Shown here piece after piece: positions 1 through 7,155 of a stretch of 64,000 bases of DNA. The notes under the pieces are model-generated. The model saw only the letters and a program-made list of their open reading frames with translations. It had not been told where the DNA came from and did not search any database. The stretch's first letter is position 1; each line of letters begins with the position of its first letter. This DNA comes from Actinomycetes bacterium (GTDB taxonomy: Bacteria > Actinomycetota > Actinomycetes > Actinomycetales > Dermatophilaceae): positions 87,438 to 151,437 of the forward strand of contig JAEZWF010000004.1 in assembly GCA_023420415.1 (NCBI GenBank), written 5' to 3'. Made by a program: the position numbers and the translations under genes.

Positions 1-224
1 TCGTGGCCGGGTGGTGCGTCGGCGACGGTGTCGGGCGCCAGCCACGGCGACGGCTCGCGCGGCGCGAACCCCTCGAGGTCCTGCGGCTGGTGGCGCAGCC
101 ACGGCCCGGTGGTCTCGATGGCGTGGTCCTGGGGGGCGGGGTCGTCCGCGGGCTCGACCGGTTCGGGCTCCCAGCCCAGCCAGTCCTCGCCTCGGGTGCG
201 CCCGTCGCCGGAGGTGCCGGTCAC
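1..224 (-). CDS. N-terminal fragment of an unidentified protein downstream of lepB, cut by the window edge
   Basis: A GTG start at 222-224 overlaps the lepB stop codon as GTGA, so this is the next gene of the lepB transcript. About 74 codons are visible. The peptide is acidic and rich in Pro and Trp (it includes GEDWLGWEPEPVEP and PSPWLAPD) and has no membrane segment yet. In related actinobacteria the gene after lepB is often a second signal peptidase or RNase HII. A long hydrophilic N-terminus before a membrane anchor would fit a second signal peptidase, but the visible part does not decide this. Confidence 0.6.
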   Translation of the reverse strand, partial: MTGTSGDGRTRGEDWLGWEPEPVEPADDPAPQDHAIETTGPWLRHQPQDLEGFAPREPSPWLAPDTVADAPPGH

Positions 225-976
225 GGGGTGCTCGCGCGAGGTATGCCGGCCAGCTGGGCCGGGTGGTCGAACCCACCGGCGCGCGACAGCGGCCAGTAGG
301 TGACGGCAGCACGGCCGATCACGTCGTCGACGCGTACCGTGCCGCCGCCCGGGCTGCCCAGGTGCGCGCGTGAGTCGGCGCTGTCCGAGCGGTGGTCGCC
401 CATGACCCACAACCGGTTCGCGGGCACGGTGATGTCGAAGGTGGACTCGCTCGGCTTGTCGCCGGGGAAGATGTAGGGCTCGTCGACGGCGACGCCGTTG
501 ACGGTGAGCCGGCCGGAGCTGTCGCAGCAGAGGACCCGGTCACCGGGCAGGCCGATGACCCGCTTGACGAAGTCCTGCTCCCCCACGTCGATGCCCAGTG
601 CCTTGGCGAGGGACCCGAGGGTCTTGCCGATGAAGCCGTCGTCCTGGTGGGGGCTGCGGTCGTTGACGGCCCAGCTGGTGGACCCGTCGAACACCACGAC
701 GTCACCGCGCTCGATCGAGTCGGCGCCGATGAGCTTGTTGACCAGGATGCGGTCGCCGGGCTCGATGGTCCGCTCCATCGACCCGGAGGGGACGTAGAAG
801 GACTGCACGAGAAAACCCCGGACCAGGACCATCACGACGAGTGCGATGCCGATGAGCAGCAGCCACGAAGGGCCGCTCTTGGCATCGCCGGACGTGGCCG
901 TCGCGTCCGTCTGCGGCTCGGCAGACGGGGACGCGGTGGCCACGTCCTGTTCTGATGGTTCGGGTCCGGGGTTCAT
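221..976 (-). CDS. lepB: Signal peptidase I
   Basis: Membrane serine protease (251 aa) that removes signal peptides from secreted preproteins. A hydrophilic N-terminus (about 1-35) is followed by one membrane helix (about 38-58). The catalytic Ser is in PSGSM (Ser66) and the catalytic Lys in FVKRVIGLPGDRV (Lys138), followed by the conserved GDHRSDSADSR box near the C-terminus. ATG is at 974-976. It lies 78 nt downstream of rplS on the same strand, the usual actinobacterial order, and is coupled by GTGA to the next gene. Assignment is firm. Confidence 0.96.
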   Translation of the reverse strand: MNPGPEPSEQDVATASPSAEPQTDATATSGDAKSGPSWLLLIGIALVVMVLVRGFLVQSFYVPSGSMERTIEPGDRILVNKLIGADSIERGDVVVFDGSTSWAVNDRSPHQDDGFIGKTLGSLAKALGIDVGEQDFVKRVIGLPGDRVLCCDSSGRLTVNGVAVDEPYIFPGDKPSESTFDITVPANRLWVMGDHRSDSADSRAHLGSPGGGTVRVDDVIGRAAVTYWPLSRAGGFDHPAQLAGIPRASTP

Positions 977-1054
977 CGCACCCGGAGCCTAACTCTCGGT
1001 GCTGGGACGCATCGCAGGGACACGTCGCTGCCGACGGAAGCCAGGGACCTCGCC

Positions 1055-1414
1055 TTACTTGGCGGGGGTCGTCTCGCGCTTCTCCTTGATCTTGGCGGCC
1101 TTGCCGCGCAGGTCGCGCAGGTAGTAGAGCTTCGCGCGACGGACGTCACCGCGGGTGACGACCTCGATCTTGTCGATGATCGGGGTGTGCAGCGGGAAGG
1201 TGCGCTCCACGCCGACACCGAAGGACACCTTGCGGACGGTGAAGGTCTCGCCGACGCCACCACCGTGACGGCGGATGACCACGCCCTGGAAGACCTGGAT
1301 ACGCGAGCGGGTGCCCTCGACGACCTTGACGTGAACCTTGACGGTGTCACCGGCGCGGAAGGCGGGGATGTCCTCGCGGATGGAGGCCTGGTCGAGCTCG
1401 TCGAAACGCTGCAT
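1055..1414 (-). CDS. rplS: 50S ribosomal protein L19
   Basis: 119 aa, normal length for bL19. It starts MQRFDELDQASIREDIP and contains the conserved core GDTVKVHVKVVEG, FQGVVIRRHG and LYYLRDLRGKAAKI. bL19 sits at the 30S/50S interface. The ATG is at 1412-1414; longer in-frame extensions run into the intergenic hairpins and are not coding. It normally follows trmD directly, but here a LacI regulator and a FetB-like gene lie between them, so it probably has its own promoter (see the motif at 1552-1567). Confidence 0.97.
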   Translation of the reverse strand: MQRFDELDQASIREDIPAFRAGDTVKVHVKVVEGTRSRIQVFQGVVIRRHGGGVGETFTVRKVSFGVGVERTFPLHTPIIDKIEVVTRGDVRRAKLYYLRDLRGKAAKIKEKRETTPAK

Positions 1415-1551
1415 GACGGTGTCGCTTTCTCGTCGGTGCCACAGGCCACCCACGGGTCTGGTGGTGCTACGTGATGTGAGATGCGCCGATCCGCGGGCCG
1501 CGTGCTGGGCACTCCCCCTGTGGCAGGGGCCGTGGTCGAGGTGGCGCGAGG

Positions 1552-1567
1552 AGCCATTCTGCCACGC
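1552..1567 (-). promoter_or_regulatory. Candidate promoter element upstream of rplS
   Basis: On the minus strand this reads CGCGTGGCAGAATGGC. The core GGCAGAATGG recurs at 7041-7050 upstream of rpsP. The two copies are about 120-150 nt before the start codons of the two ribosomal-protein genes. CAGAAT resembles a -10 hexamer. Promoter role is inferred from position and sharing only. Confidence 0.4.
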
Positions 1568-1612
1568 GGGGCCCCCGCACCAGAAATCGGTGACCGCACG
1601 TCCCGCGCGCTG

Positions 1613-1663
1613 GCTTGCGTCTGCGAGTTTGCCCACCAGCGGGGCAAGTTCGCAGACGCAAGC
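1613..1663. repeat. Intergenic hairpin, family A, copy 1
   Basis: Outer stem GCTTGCGTCTGCGA (1613-1626) pairs perfectly with 1650-1663. The inner stem TTGCCC/GGGCAA flanks the loop core ACCAGCG. The core segment TTGCCCACCAGCGGGGCAA recurs in all family A copies (1675, 14027, 14089, 45156, 45217). It lies between rplS and the end of the LacI transcript. It could act as a terminator here, but the family also occurs where termination makes no sense. Confidence 0.85.
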
Positions 1664-1674
1664 TGGGGGCCCGC

Positions 1675-1723
1675 GCAACGTCTGCGTTGTTGCCCACCAG
1701 CGGGGCAAGTTCACAGACGTTGC
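1675..1723. repeat. Intergenic hairpin, family A, copy 2
   Basis: Stem GCAACGTCTG pairs with CAGACGTTGC, enclosing the same TTGCCCACCAGCGGGGCAA core as copy 1, only 11 bp away. The copies therefore occur in tandem pairs, as at 14027/14089 and 45156/45217. It is immediately followed by a GTATGCCG octamer. With copy 1 it fills most of the 318-bp gap between rplS and the small gene at 1733. Confidence 0.85.
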
Positions 1724-1732
1724 GGTATGCCG

Positions 1733-1951
1733 TCAGCCGCAGGCGGGGTCGAGCCGGTCGGCCCAGCGGCGCTCGACCCGGGCGGCCGCGCGCAGGGTCG
1801 CGGCCAGCGACCTGCGCACCCCGCGAGGTGCGGCGGTCGCAGGAGCCGGCTTCGCGGCATACCCGTCGTCGACGACCGGCGCGTCCGGGCGCGCCGAGAG
1901 GGCCTCGGAGGCGCCGCGACGGATGGTGGTGAGGGCGATGAAGTCGTTCAT
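1733..1951 (-). CDS. Small hypothetical protein after the LacI regulator
   Basis: 72 aa, starting MNDFIALTTIRRGASEAL, Ala/Arg-rich and without membrane segment or recognised domain. The start is supported by AAAGGAG eight bases before the ATG at 1949-1951. It lies 33 bp after the LacI stop on the same strand, so it is probably its second cistron. No family recognised; the strong ribosome-binding site is the main reason to believe it. Confidence 0.55.
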   Translation of the reverse strand: MNDFIALTTIRRGASEALSARPDAPVVDDGYAAKPAPATAAPRGVRRSLAATLRAAARVERRWADRLDPACG

Positions 1952-1984
1952 TTCAGGGACTCCTTTCCGGGAGCGTGGGTGTGG

Positions 1985-3055
1985 TCAGTGGGGTGCGGGG
2001 GCGGTGCTGGAACGGACGACGAGCTCGGTGGGGAGCACGACCCGGCGTGGTTCGAAGTCGGGGTCGAGCACCATGCGGCCGAGGAGCCGGCCCTTCTCGT
2101 GGATCGGCTGGCGGACGGTGGTGAGGCCGACCTCGGCGGCCCGCGGGATATCGTCGAACCCGGTCAGCGACACGTCGCGGCCGACCTCCAGCCCGCGCTG
2201 GCGGATCGCGTCGCGCGCCCCCAGTGCGAGGACGTCGCTGATGCAGGCGATGGCGGTGGGCCGGTCGCGATGGTCGAGGAGGTATGCCGCGGCGGCCGCG
2301 CCTGCCTCGGTCGAGTTGTGCCCGGCGAAGACCGGTGTGACCTCGACGTCCGGACCGAGGGACTCGCGCAGGCCGTCGAGGCGGATGCGGGAGTCGACGA
2401 ACAGCTGCGCCTCGTCCTCGGGACGGACGACGCGGGGCCGGGTCCGGGGCTCGACGTCGTCCATCCGGGAGTCGACGATGACGCCGACCCGCCGGTGGCC
2501 GAGGTCGCGCAGCAGCCCACCCAGCGACGCCGCCGCACCGGCCTCGTCGATGAGCACGTACTTCTGCCGGTCGTCGTCGATGTCGATGGTGGACGCGACG
2601 GTGAGGCCGCGCTCCATGGCGATGAGGCGGGCGGGGTGGTCGGCGTCGACACAGTAGGCGACGACCGCGTCGACCACGGCCTGGCGCATGGTCTCCGCCG
2701 AGGGCTCGGCATCCTCGGGGTGGCTCGGGTCGTAGTGCTCCAGCGGGATGAGCAGCAGGCCGGTGCGGAACTCCTCGGCCACCTCGGCCAGGCCGGCCAG
2801 CATGCCGACCGAGTAGGGGTCGGAGAAGGCGTACGACAGCTGCTCGGTGAACAGCAGGCCGATGGCCCCCGCCCGCTGGGACCGCAGGCTGCGCGCGGCC
2901 GGGTTGGGCCCGGCATACCCGAGTCGCTTGGCGGTCTCCAGCACGCGGTCGCGCACTTGGGCCGAGAGCTGGTCGGGCTTGTTGTAGGCGTTCGACACGG
3001 TCGACACCGAGACACCGGCCTGCTCGGCCACGGTCCGCAGGGTCACGTTCCCCAT
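1985..3055 (-). CDS. LacI-family transcriptional regulator
   Basis: 356 aa, the usual LacI length. The N-terminal helix-turn-helix reads VTLRTVAEQAGVSVSTVSNAYN (about 3-25), followed by the hinge region and a periplasmic-binding-protein-like effector domain with the usual C-terminal block LTGFDDIPRAAEVGLTTVRQP. ATG at 3053-3055 is chosen over an upstream GTG because GAGGAGG lies 8 nt before it. It faces the FetB-like gene divergently, with a candidate operator between them. The ligand is unknown and no sugar genes adjoin it. Confidence 0.92.
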   Translation of the reverse strand: MGNVTLRTVAEQAGVSVSTVSNAYNKPDQLSAQVRDRVLETAKRLGYAGPNPAARSLRSQRAGAIGLLFTEQLSYAFSDPYSVGMLAGLAEVAEEFRTGLLLIPLEHYDPSHPEDAEPSAETMRQAVVDAVVAYCVDADHPARLIAMERGLTVASTIDIDDDRQKYVLIDEAGAAASLGGLLRDLGHRRVGVIVDSRMDDVEPRTRPRVVRPEDEAQLFVDSRIRLDGLRESLGPDVEVTPVFAGHNSTEAGAAAAAYLLDHRDRPTAIACISDVLALGARDAIRQRGLEVGRDVSLTGFDDIPRAAEVGLTTVRQPIHEKGRLLGRMVLDPDFEPRRVVLPTELVVRSSTAPAPH

Positions 3056-3088
3056 CGCGGCCACCTCCTCACTGCATCGATCTACTAA

Positions 3089-3107
3089 ATCGTTCTAGAA
3101 AAACGAT
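3089..3107. promoter_or_regulatory. Candidate LacI-type operator
   Basis: Inverted repeat ATCGTT (3089-3094) and AACGAT (3102-3107) with a 7-bp AT-rich spacer, in an otherwise GC-rich gap 34 bp upstream of the regulator start. The CG-centred half sites fit LacI-family operators. Autoregulation is an inference from position. Confidence 0.5.
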
Positions 3108-3146
3108 ACAGACGAGCGGTTGCCCGGTCAACCCCACCGCACTGCC

Positions 3147-3206
3147 GTGCTTGCGTCCGCGGTTCTGGCTGCCCCCGCCGCCGGATCCGCGGACGCCAAG
3201 GGGCAC
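3147..3206. repeat. Degenerate family B hairpin
   Basis: Left arm TTGCGTCCGCGG (3151-3162) pairs with CCGCGGACGC (3187-3196), and GTGC/GCAC outer ends add an imperfect extension. It is related to the copies at 9244 and 35728. It lies between divergent genes (LacI and FetB-like), so it is not a terminator. Confidence 0.6.
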
Positions 3207-3245
3207 CCCGGCCCGTCGCACGCCGGGGTCGACGACCGCACGGCA

Positions 3246-3251
3246 TACCCT
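3246..3251 (+). promoter_or_regulatory. -10 box of a leaderless fetB-like transcript
   Basis: TACCCT ends 7 nt before the GTG at 3259 and no ribosome-binding site precedes that start, which fits transcription beginning at the start codon. The hexamer overlaps a CGGCATAC octamer. Confidence 0.5.
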
Positions 3252-3258
3252 CGCCTGC

Positions 3259-4017
3259 GTGAGCATCGACCCGGGCTGGCCCGTCGCCGCGGCCCTCGCG
3301 CTCCTGCTGGCCGTCACGCTGGTCGCTCACCGGACCGCCGGCTACGCCATGGAGCGCCCGGTCGTCGTGGCAGCAGCCCGCGCCATCCTCCAGCTCACCC
3401 TCGCCGCCCTGGTCATCGCCGTCGTCGTGCGCAGCCTGCTGCTCTCGTGCCTGCTGCTCGTGGTGATGTTCGGCATCGGGGTGCTCACCACGAGCCGCCG
3501 GATCGAGGCGCCGCGGGCATGGCCGTGGGCGGCGCTCGCGATGGCAGCCGGTGTCGTGCCGGTGCTGGCGATCGTCCTCGCGACCGGCACCATCCCACCG
3601 AAGGGCATCGCCGTGATCCCGGTGGGCGGCATCATCATCGGCAACGCGATGACCGCCAACACCCTGCTCGGCCGACGCGCCTTCGCGGCGCTGCGCGAGG
3701 AGCGCGGACTCTACGAGGCGTGCCTGTCGATCGGGCTCCTGCCGAGCCAGTCGGTCGAGGAGATCATCCACCGGCGGGCGCCCGAGGCGCTGCTGCCCGG
3801 CCTCGACCAGGTCAAGACGACGGGGGTGGTCACGCTGCCGGGCGCGTTCATCGGCGTGATGCTCGGGGGTGGCTCACCGGTGCAGGCCGCGACCGCACAG
3901 GTGCTGGTGCTGTTCGGGATCATGGCCGCCCAGACCGTGACGGTGCTCGTCGGCGAACGACTCATCGAGGCCCGGCGGTTGGTGCCGGACGACGTCCGCG
4001 CCGAGCTGATCGACTAA
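3259..4017 (+). CDS. FetB/YbbM-type (UPF0014) ABC permease, putative iron export
   Basis: 252 aa, six to seven hydrophobic segments. Family blocks seen: GTIPPKGIAVIPVGGIIIGNAM, EERGLYEACLSIGLLPSQSVEEII and VKTTGVVTLPGAFIGVMLGGGSP. In E. coli FetB pairs with the ATPase FetA for iron efflux; no fetA-like gene adjoins here. The GTG at 3259 is chosen because upstream in-frame codons run through the hairpin at 3147-3206. The TAA stop (4015-4017) overlaps the trmD stop tail-to-tail. Confidence 0.85.
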   Translation: MSIDPGWPVAAALALLLAVTLVAHRTAGYAMERPVVVAAARAILQLTLAALVIAVVVRSLLLSCLLLVVMFGIGVLTTSRRIEAPRAWPWAALAMAAGVVPVLAIVLATGTIPPKGIAVIPVGGIIIGNAMTANTLLGRRAFAALREERGLYEACLSIGLLPSQSVEEIIHRRAPEALLPGLDQVKTTGVVTLPGAFIGVMLGGGSPVQAATAQVLVLFGIMAAQTVTVLVGERLIEARRLVPDDVRAELID

Positions 4018-5231
4018 CGAACGCGCTTGGTCAGGTCGACCGTCTCGGGGTGGGCGCCCTCGCCGGGTCGGACGCGGTAGCCGGCCTTCTTGTAGATCTT
4101 GAGGTTGCGCTCGCTGCGCTCGCCGGTGTTGAGCCAGTAGGTCGTCGCGTCGTCCGGTGCCTGCGCCTCCGCGAACGCGAGCAGCGCCCGGCCGAGACCT
4201 CGACCCCGAAGGTCTGGTGCCACCATGAGCCGGCCGATCCGCCAGGTCGTGGGGTCAGCGGGGTCGCGGCGGGCACGCACCGACGCGACGAGCCGCCCAC
4301 CGCTGCGCAGGACCCAGGTGGTCCACTCGGCCAGCTCGTCGGCGAAGTCCTCCACCGTGTCGGTGCCGGCGCCGAAGAGCCCGTAGCGGGCGTACTCCTC
4401 GGCCCAGCAGGCGCGGGTGAGCGTGAGCAGCTCGGCTGCGTCGCCGCGGGTCGCCACCGCGAGGTCGTATGCCGCGAGGTCACCGGCGGCTGCCTGGCCC
4501 GCCTGGCTCGCCTGGCTCGCGTGGAGCAGGTCGGGCCGGCGGGCGGCGGTGCGCTCGAGCCGCTGCTGGTGACGCCAGCGCGCGATGGCGCCGTGGTCGC
4601 CGGACAGCAGCACGGGCGGGACGTCGTGGGTGGTGCCCGTGGGCGACGTCCACGAGGCCGGCTTGGTGAAGACGGGGTACTCGAGCAGGCCGTCCTCGTG
4701 CGACTCCTCGACGAGTGACTCGGCGTTGCCGATGACACCGGGCAGCAGCCGGGCGACCGCCTCGGTGATGGCGAGCACGGCCACCTCTCCCCCGTTGAGC
4801 ACGTAGTCACCGAGGGACACGACGTCGACGCGCAAGGCCAGGTCGTCGGCGGCGTAGGAGTAGACGCGTTCGTCGATGCCCTCGTAGCGGCCGCACGCGA
4901 ACGCCAGCCACGGCTCGGCGGCGAGCTCGCGCGCCAGGGCCTGCGTGAACGGCATACCGCCCGGCCCGGGCACGACGACCCGGGGACGCGCACCGTCGGC
5001 GCCCGAGGCGACCACGGCGTCGAGCGCTTCCGCCCACGGCTGCGGTTTCATCACCATGCCGGCGCCGCCGCCATAGGGCGTGTCGTCGACGGTCTGGTGG
5101 CGGTCGTGGGTGAAGTCGCGCAGCTGGTGCACGCGCACGTCGAGCAGGCCGTCGCGACGGGCCTTGCCGATGAGTGAGAGGTCGAGCGGCGCGAGGTACT
5201 CGGGGAAGATCGAGACGACGTCAATTCGCAT
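4014..5231 (-). CDS. trmD: tRNA (guanine37-N1)-methyltransferase fused to a GNAT acetyltransferase
   Basis: 405 aa, against roughly 230-270 for a plain TrmD. Residues 1-230 are the SPOUT methyltransferase that makes m1G37 using SAM: DDTPYGGGAGMVMKP, ACGRYEGIDERV and SLGDYVLNGGEVA are all present. After a Ser/Gln/Ala linker (SQASQAGQAAAG), residues about 250-405 form a GNAT domain with the acetyl-CoA loop APDLRGRGLGRALL and the C-terminal YKKAGY. ATG at 5229-5231; a TTG nine bases upstream is less likely. The acetyltransferase substrate is unknown. Confidence 0.93.
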   Translation of the reverse strand: MRIDVVSIFPEYLAPLDLSLIGKARRDGLLDVRVHQLRDFTHDRHQTVDDTPYGGGAGMVMKPQPWAEALDAVVASGADGARPRVVVPGPGGMPFTQALARELAAEPWLAFACGRYEGIDERVYSYAADDLALRVDVVSLGDYVLNGGEVAVLAITEAVARLLPGVIGNAESLVEESHEDGLLEYPVFTKPASWTSPTGTTHDVPPVLLSGDHGAIARWRHQQRLERTAARRPDLLHASQASQAGQAAAGDLAAYDLAVATRGDAAELLTLTRACWAEEYARYGLFGAGTDTVEDFADELAEWTTWVLRSGGRLVASVRARRDPADPTTWRIGRLMVAPDLRGRGLGRALLAFAEAQAPDDATTYWLNTGERSERNLKIYKKAGYRVRPGEGAHPETVDLTKRVR

Positions 5232-5246
5232 GGTGGACAACGGGTT

Positions 5247-5816
5247 TCACGCGTTGAGGTCGAGGAGGCCGGGTGGGGCGTCGATGACGACCCGGCCGCC
5301 CTCCACGTCGACCTCGGGCACGATGGCCTCGACAAACGGCACGAGCGCCTCGGTGCCGTCGGTGAGGGTCACCTGGAGCAGGTCCTGGGCGGCGCCGATC
5401 TGCAGGCCGCTGACGGTGCCAAGGGTCGCACCGGACGGGTCGACGGCGGCCAGTCCGACGAGGTCGTCCTCGTACCAGCCCTCGTCGTCATCGTCGTCGC
5501 CGTCGTCAGCCAGGGAGTCGGCGTCGACGAAAAGCCTTGTGCCGCGCAGGGACTCGGCACCCGTGCGGTCAGGGATCTGCTCGAACCCGAGCAGCCAGAT
5601 GCCGCGGTGGACCCGGTGGCTCGAGAGGGTCAGGGTGCGCGGGACCCCTGAGCCCGAGGCGGCCTCCGTGCGGAACTCGGCCCCCTCTACGAAGCGGCCC
5701 TCCGGGTCGTCGGTGTGGACCTGCACGGTGACCTCACCACGCAGGCCGTGGGGTTTGCCGATGCGGGCGACGAGCAGCTCGTCGCGCGCGGGCTGGGCAG
5801 GCGGGGACGGCGGCAT
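5247..5816 (-). CDS. rimM: 16S rRNA maturation factor RimM
   Basis: 189 aa. N-terminal barrel domain with VARIGKPHGLRGEVTVQVHTDDP; PRC-barrel C-terminal half with GWYEDDLVGLAAVD and ALVPFVEAIVPEVD. RimM binds S19 and helps mature the 30S head. The ATG at 5814-5816 follows GAGAGGA by 8 nt. A run of acidic residues (DDGDDDDDEG, about 120-130) joins the domains. It precedes trmD by 15 bp in the canonical order. Confidence 0.95.
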   Translation of the reverse strand: MPPSPPAQPARDELLVARIGKPHGLRGEVTVQVHTDDPEGRFVEGAEFRTEAASGSGVPRTLTLSSHRVHRGIWLLGFEQIPDRTGAESLRGTRLFVDADSLADDGDDDDDEGWYEDDLVGLAAVDPSGATLGTVSGLQIGAAQDLLQVTLTDGTEALVPFVEAIVPEVDVEGGRVVIDAPPGLLDLNA

Positions 5817-5901
5817 ACCAAGGATCCTCTCAGGCGGACGGCGAGGGCCGCCGGGAACTCGTCCCGACGGCCCTCGCGTCGACTGCTGTGGGTGCTGCGG
5901 G

Positions 5902-6144
5902 TCAGCGCACCCGGTCGGTGTCGACGATGTCGACCCGGACGTTGCGCCCACCCGACAGGGCGCCCATCACGGTACGCAGCGCGCTGGCGGTGCGGCCCGA
6001 GCGGCCGATCACGCGACCGAGGTCATCGGGGTGCACGCGCACCTCGAGGATCTCGCCGCGACATAGCTCCTTGTGCCGCACGACGACGTCGTCCTTGTGG
6101 TCGACGATGCCCTTGACGAGGTGCTCGAGCGCCTCCTCCAGCAC
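5902..6144 (-). CDS. khpA: KhpA-type KH-domain RNA-binding protein
   Basis: 80 aa, one KH domain: LEEALEHLVKGIVDH, then HPDDLGRVIGRSGRTASALRTVM with the GxxG RNA-binding loop (IGRSGR). This is the standard gene between rpsP and rimM in Gram-positive bacteria. GTG at 6142-6144 is preceded by GGAG and lies 2 nt after the rpsP stop, suggesting translational coupling. Confidence 0.92.
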   Translation of the reverse strand: MLEEALEHLVKGIVDHKDDVVVRHKELCRGEILEVRVHPDDLGRVIGRSGRTASALRTVMGALSGGRNVRVDIVDTDRVR

Positions 6145-6146
6145 GA

Positions 6147-6923
6147 TCAGGCTCCGGCCTTGGTGAAGCCGGCGGCCTCGGCGTCGGCCGCGGTCTTGAA
6201 CCAGACCTCGGCGATCGTCTGGTCGTACCACTGGCCGTCGGGCTCGTGGAACTTCATCGAGTCCTTGTTGCCCTTGATGGTGTAGCCCTCGGGGGCCTCG
6301 CCACCCTCGAGCGGAGCAGCGGCACCCTTCGGCAGTTCGGCCTCCGCGGCAGCAGCCTCGGTGGTCTCGGTCGCCGGGGTGGCCTCGGCCGGGCTGGTGA
6401 CCTCGTCGGTCGCGCCGTCCTCGGCAGCAGCCTTCGCGGCGTCCGGGGTGAGGTCGGCGAACTCGGCAGCCTGCTCGGCCTGCTCCGCGTTCTCCGCCGG
6501 CACCTCGGCCTTGGCGTCGTTGCCCTTGGCGTCGTCGCCCTTGGGCTCCTCGGCGGCCTTCTTGGCGGCGCGCTTCTTCGGGGTGGTGGCACCCGACTCG
6601 TCGTCACCGGACTTGCCGGCGGCGGCGACGGCAGCCTCGTAGAGCTCCTTCTTGGAGGGCTTCTTCTCGGCGACCTGCAGGGTGCCGTCCTTGTAGAGCT
6701 TGAGCAGCGCGGCGACGGCCTCGGTCGGCTGGGCGCCCTGGGCGACCCAGTAGTCGGCGCGCTCCATGTCGATGTCGACGAGCGACGGGTTCTGGTTCGG
6801 GTCGTACTTGCCGATCTCCTCGATCGCGCGGCCATCGCGCTTCGTGCGCGAGTCCATGACGACGACGCGGTAGATGGCGGTGCGGATCTTGCCCATCCGC
6901 TTGAGACGAATCTTGACGGCCAC
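6147..6923 (-). CDS. rpsP: 30S ribosomal protein S16 with a long acidic C-terminal extension
   Basis: 258 aa; ordinary bS16 is about 80-150. Residues 1-80 are S16 proper (AVKIRLKRMGKIRTAIYRVVVMDSR, IGKYDPNQNPS, QPTEAVAALL). Residues about 90-205 are low-complexity Ala/Glu/Lys/Thr. The last about 45 residues contain a compact motif, GYTIKGNKDSMKFH followed by WYDQTIAEVWF and AEAAGF, which resembles a short module appended to several actinobacterial proteins. GTG at 6921-6923 with GGAG upstream. Confidence 0.93.
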   Translation of the reverse strand: MAVKIRLKRMGKIRTAIYRVVVMDSRTKRDGRAIEEIGKYDPNQNPSLVDIDMERADYWVAQGAQPTEAVAALLKLYKDGTLQVAEKKPSKKELYEAAVAAAGKSGDDESGATTPKKRAAKKAAEEPKGDDAKGNDAKAEVPAENAEQAEQAAEFADLTPDAAKAAAEDGATDEVTSPAEATPATETTEAAAAEAELPKGAAAPLEGGEAPEGYTIKGNKDSMKFHEPDGQWYDQTIAEVWFKTAADAEAAGFTKAGA

Positions 6924-7040
6924 GAGCGTGGTCTCCGTTCAGTTGTGGGCACGGCGAGACCGCACGCGATCTGTGCGGGGTGCCGTCACCCGGGGTAGGT
7001 ATCCGTGCCGTGATACGCCGGCCGGAAGGTGTACAGCGGA

Positions 7041-7057
7041 CCATTCTGCCAGACGCG
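7041..7057 (-). promoter_or_regulatory. Candidate promoter element upstream of rpsP
   Basis: The minus strand reads CGCGTCTGGCAGAATGG and shares GGCAGAATGG with the element upstream of rplS (1552-1567). It lies in a 232-bp gap that holds no gene. Shared position before two ribosomal-protein genes suggests a common promoter class; this is inference. Confidence 0.4.
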
Positions 7058-7155
7058 AGGGGGTGCTCCCGACCACGCACCTTCACGGCGCCCGCGCGCG
7101 GGCCGGGCCACGCGGCATACCTCGCTGGTGTGCCGGGTGCTCGTATGCCGGGTGC

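Noticed and set aside
1481..3088. 535-codon open frame on the plus strand
   Set aside because: Antisense of the LacI gene, running through intergenic hairpins.
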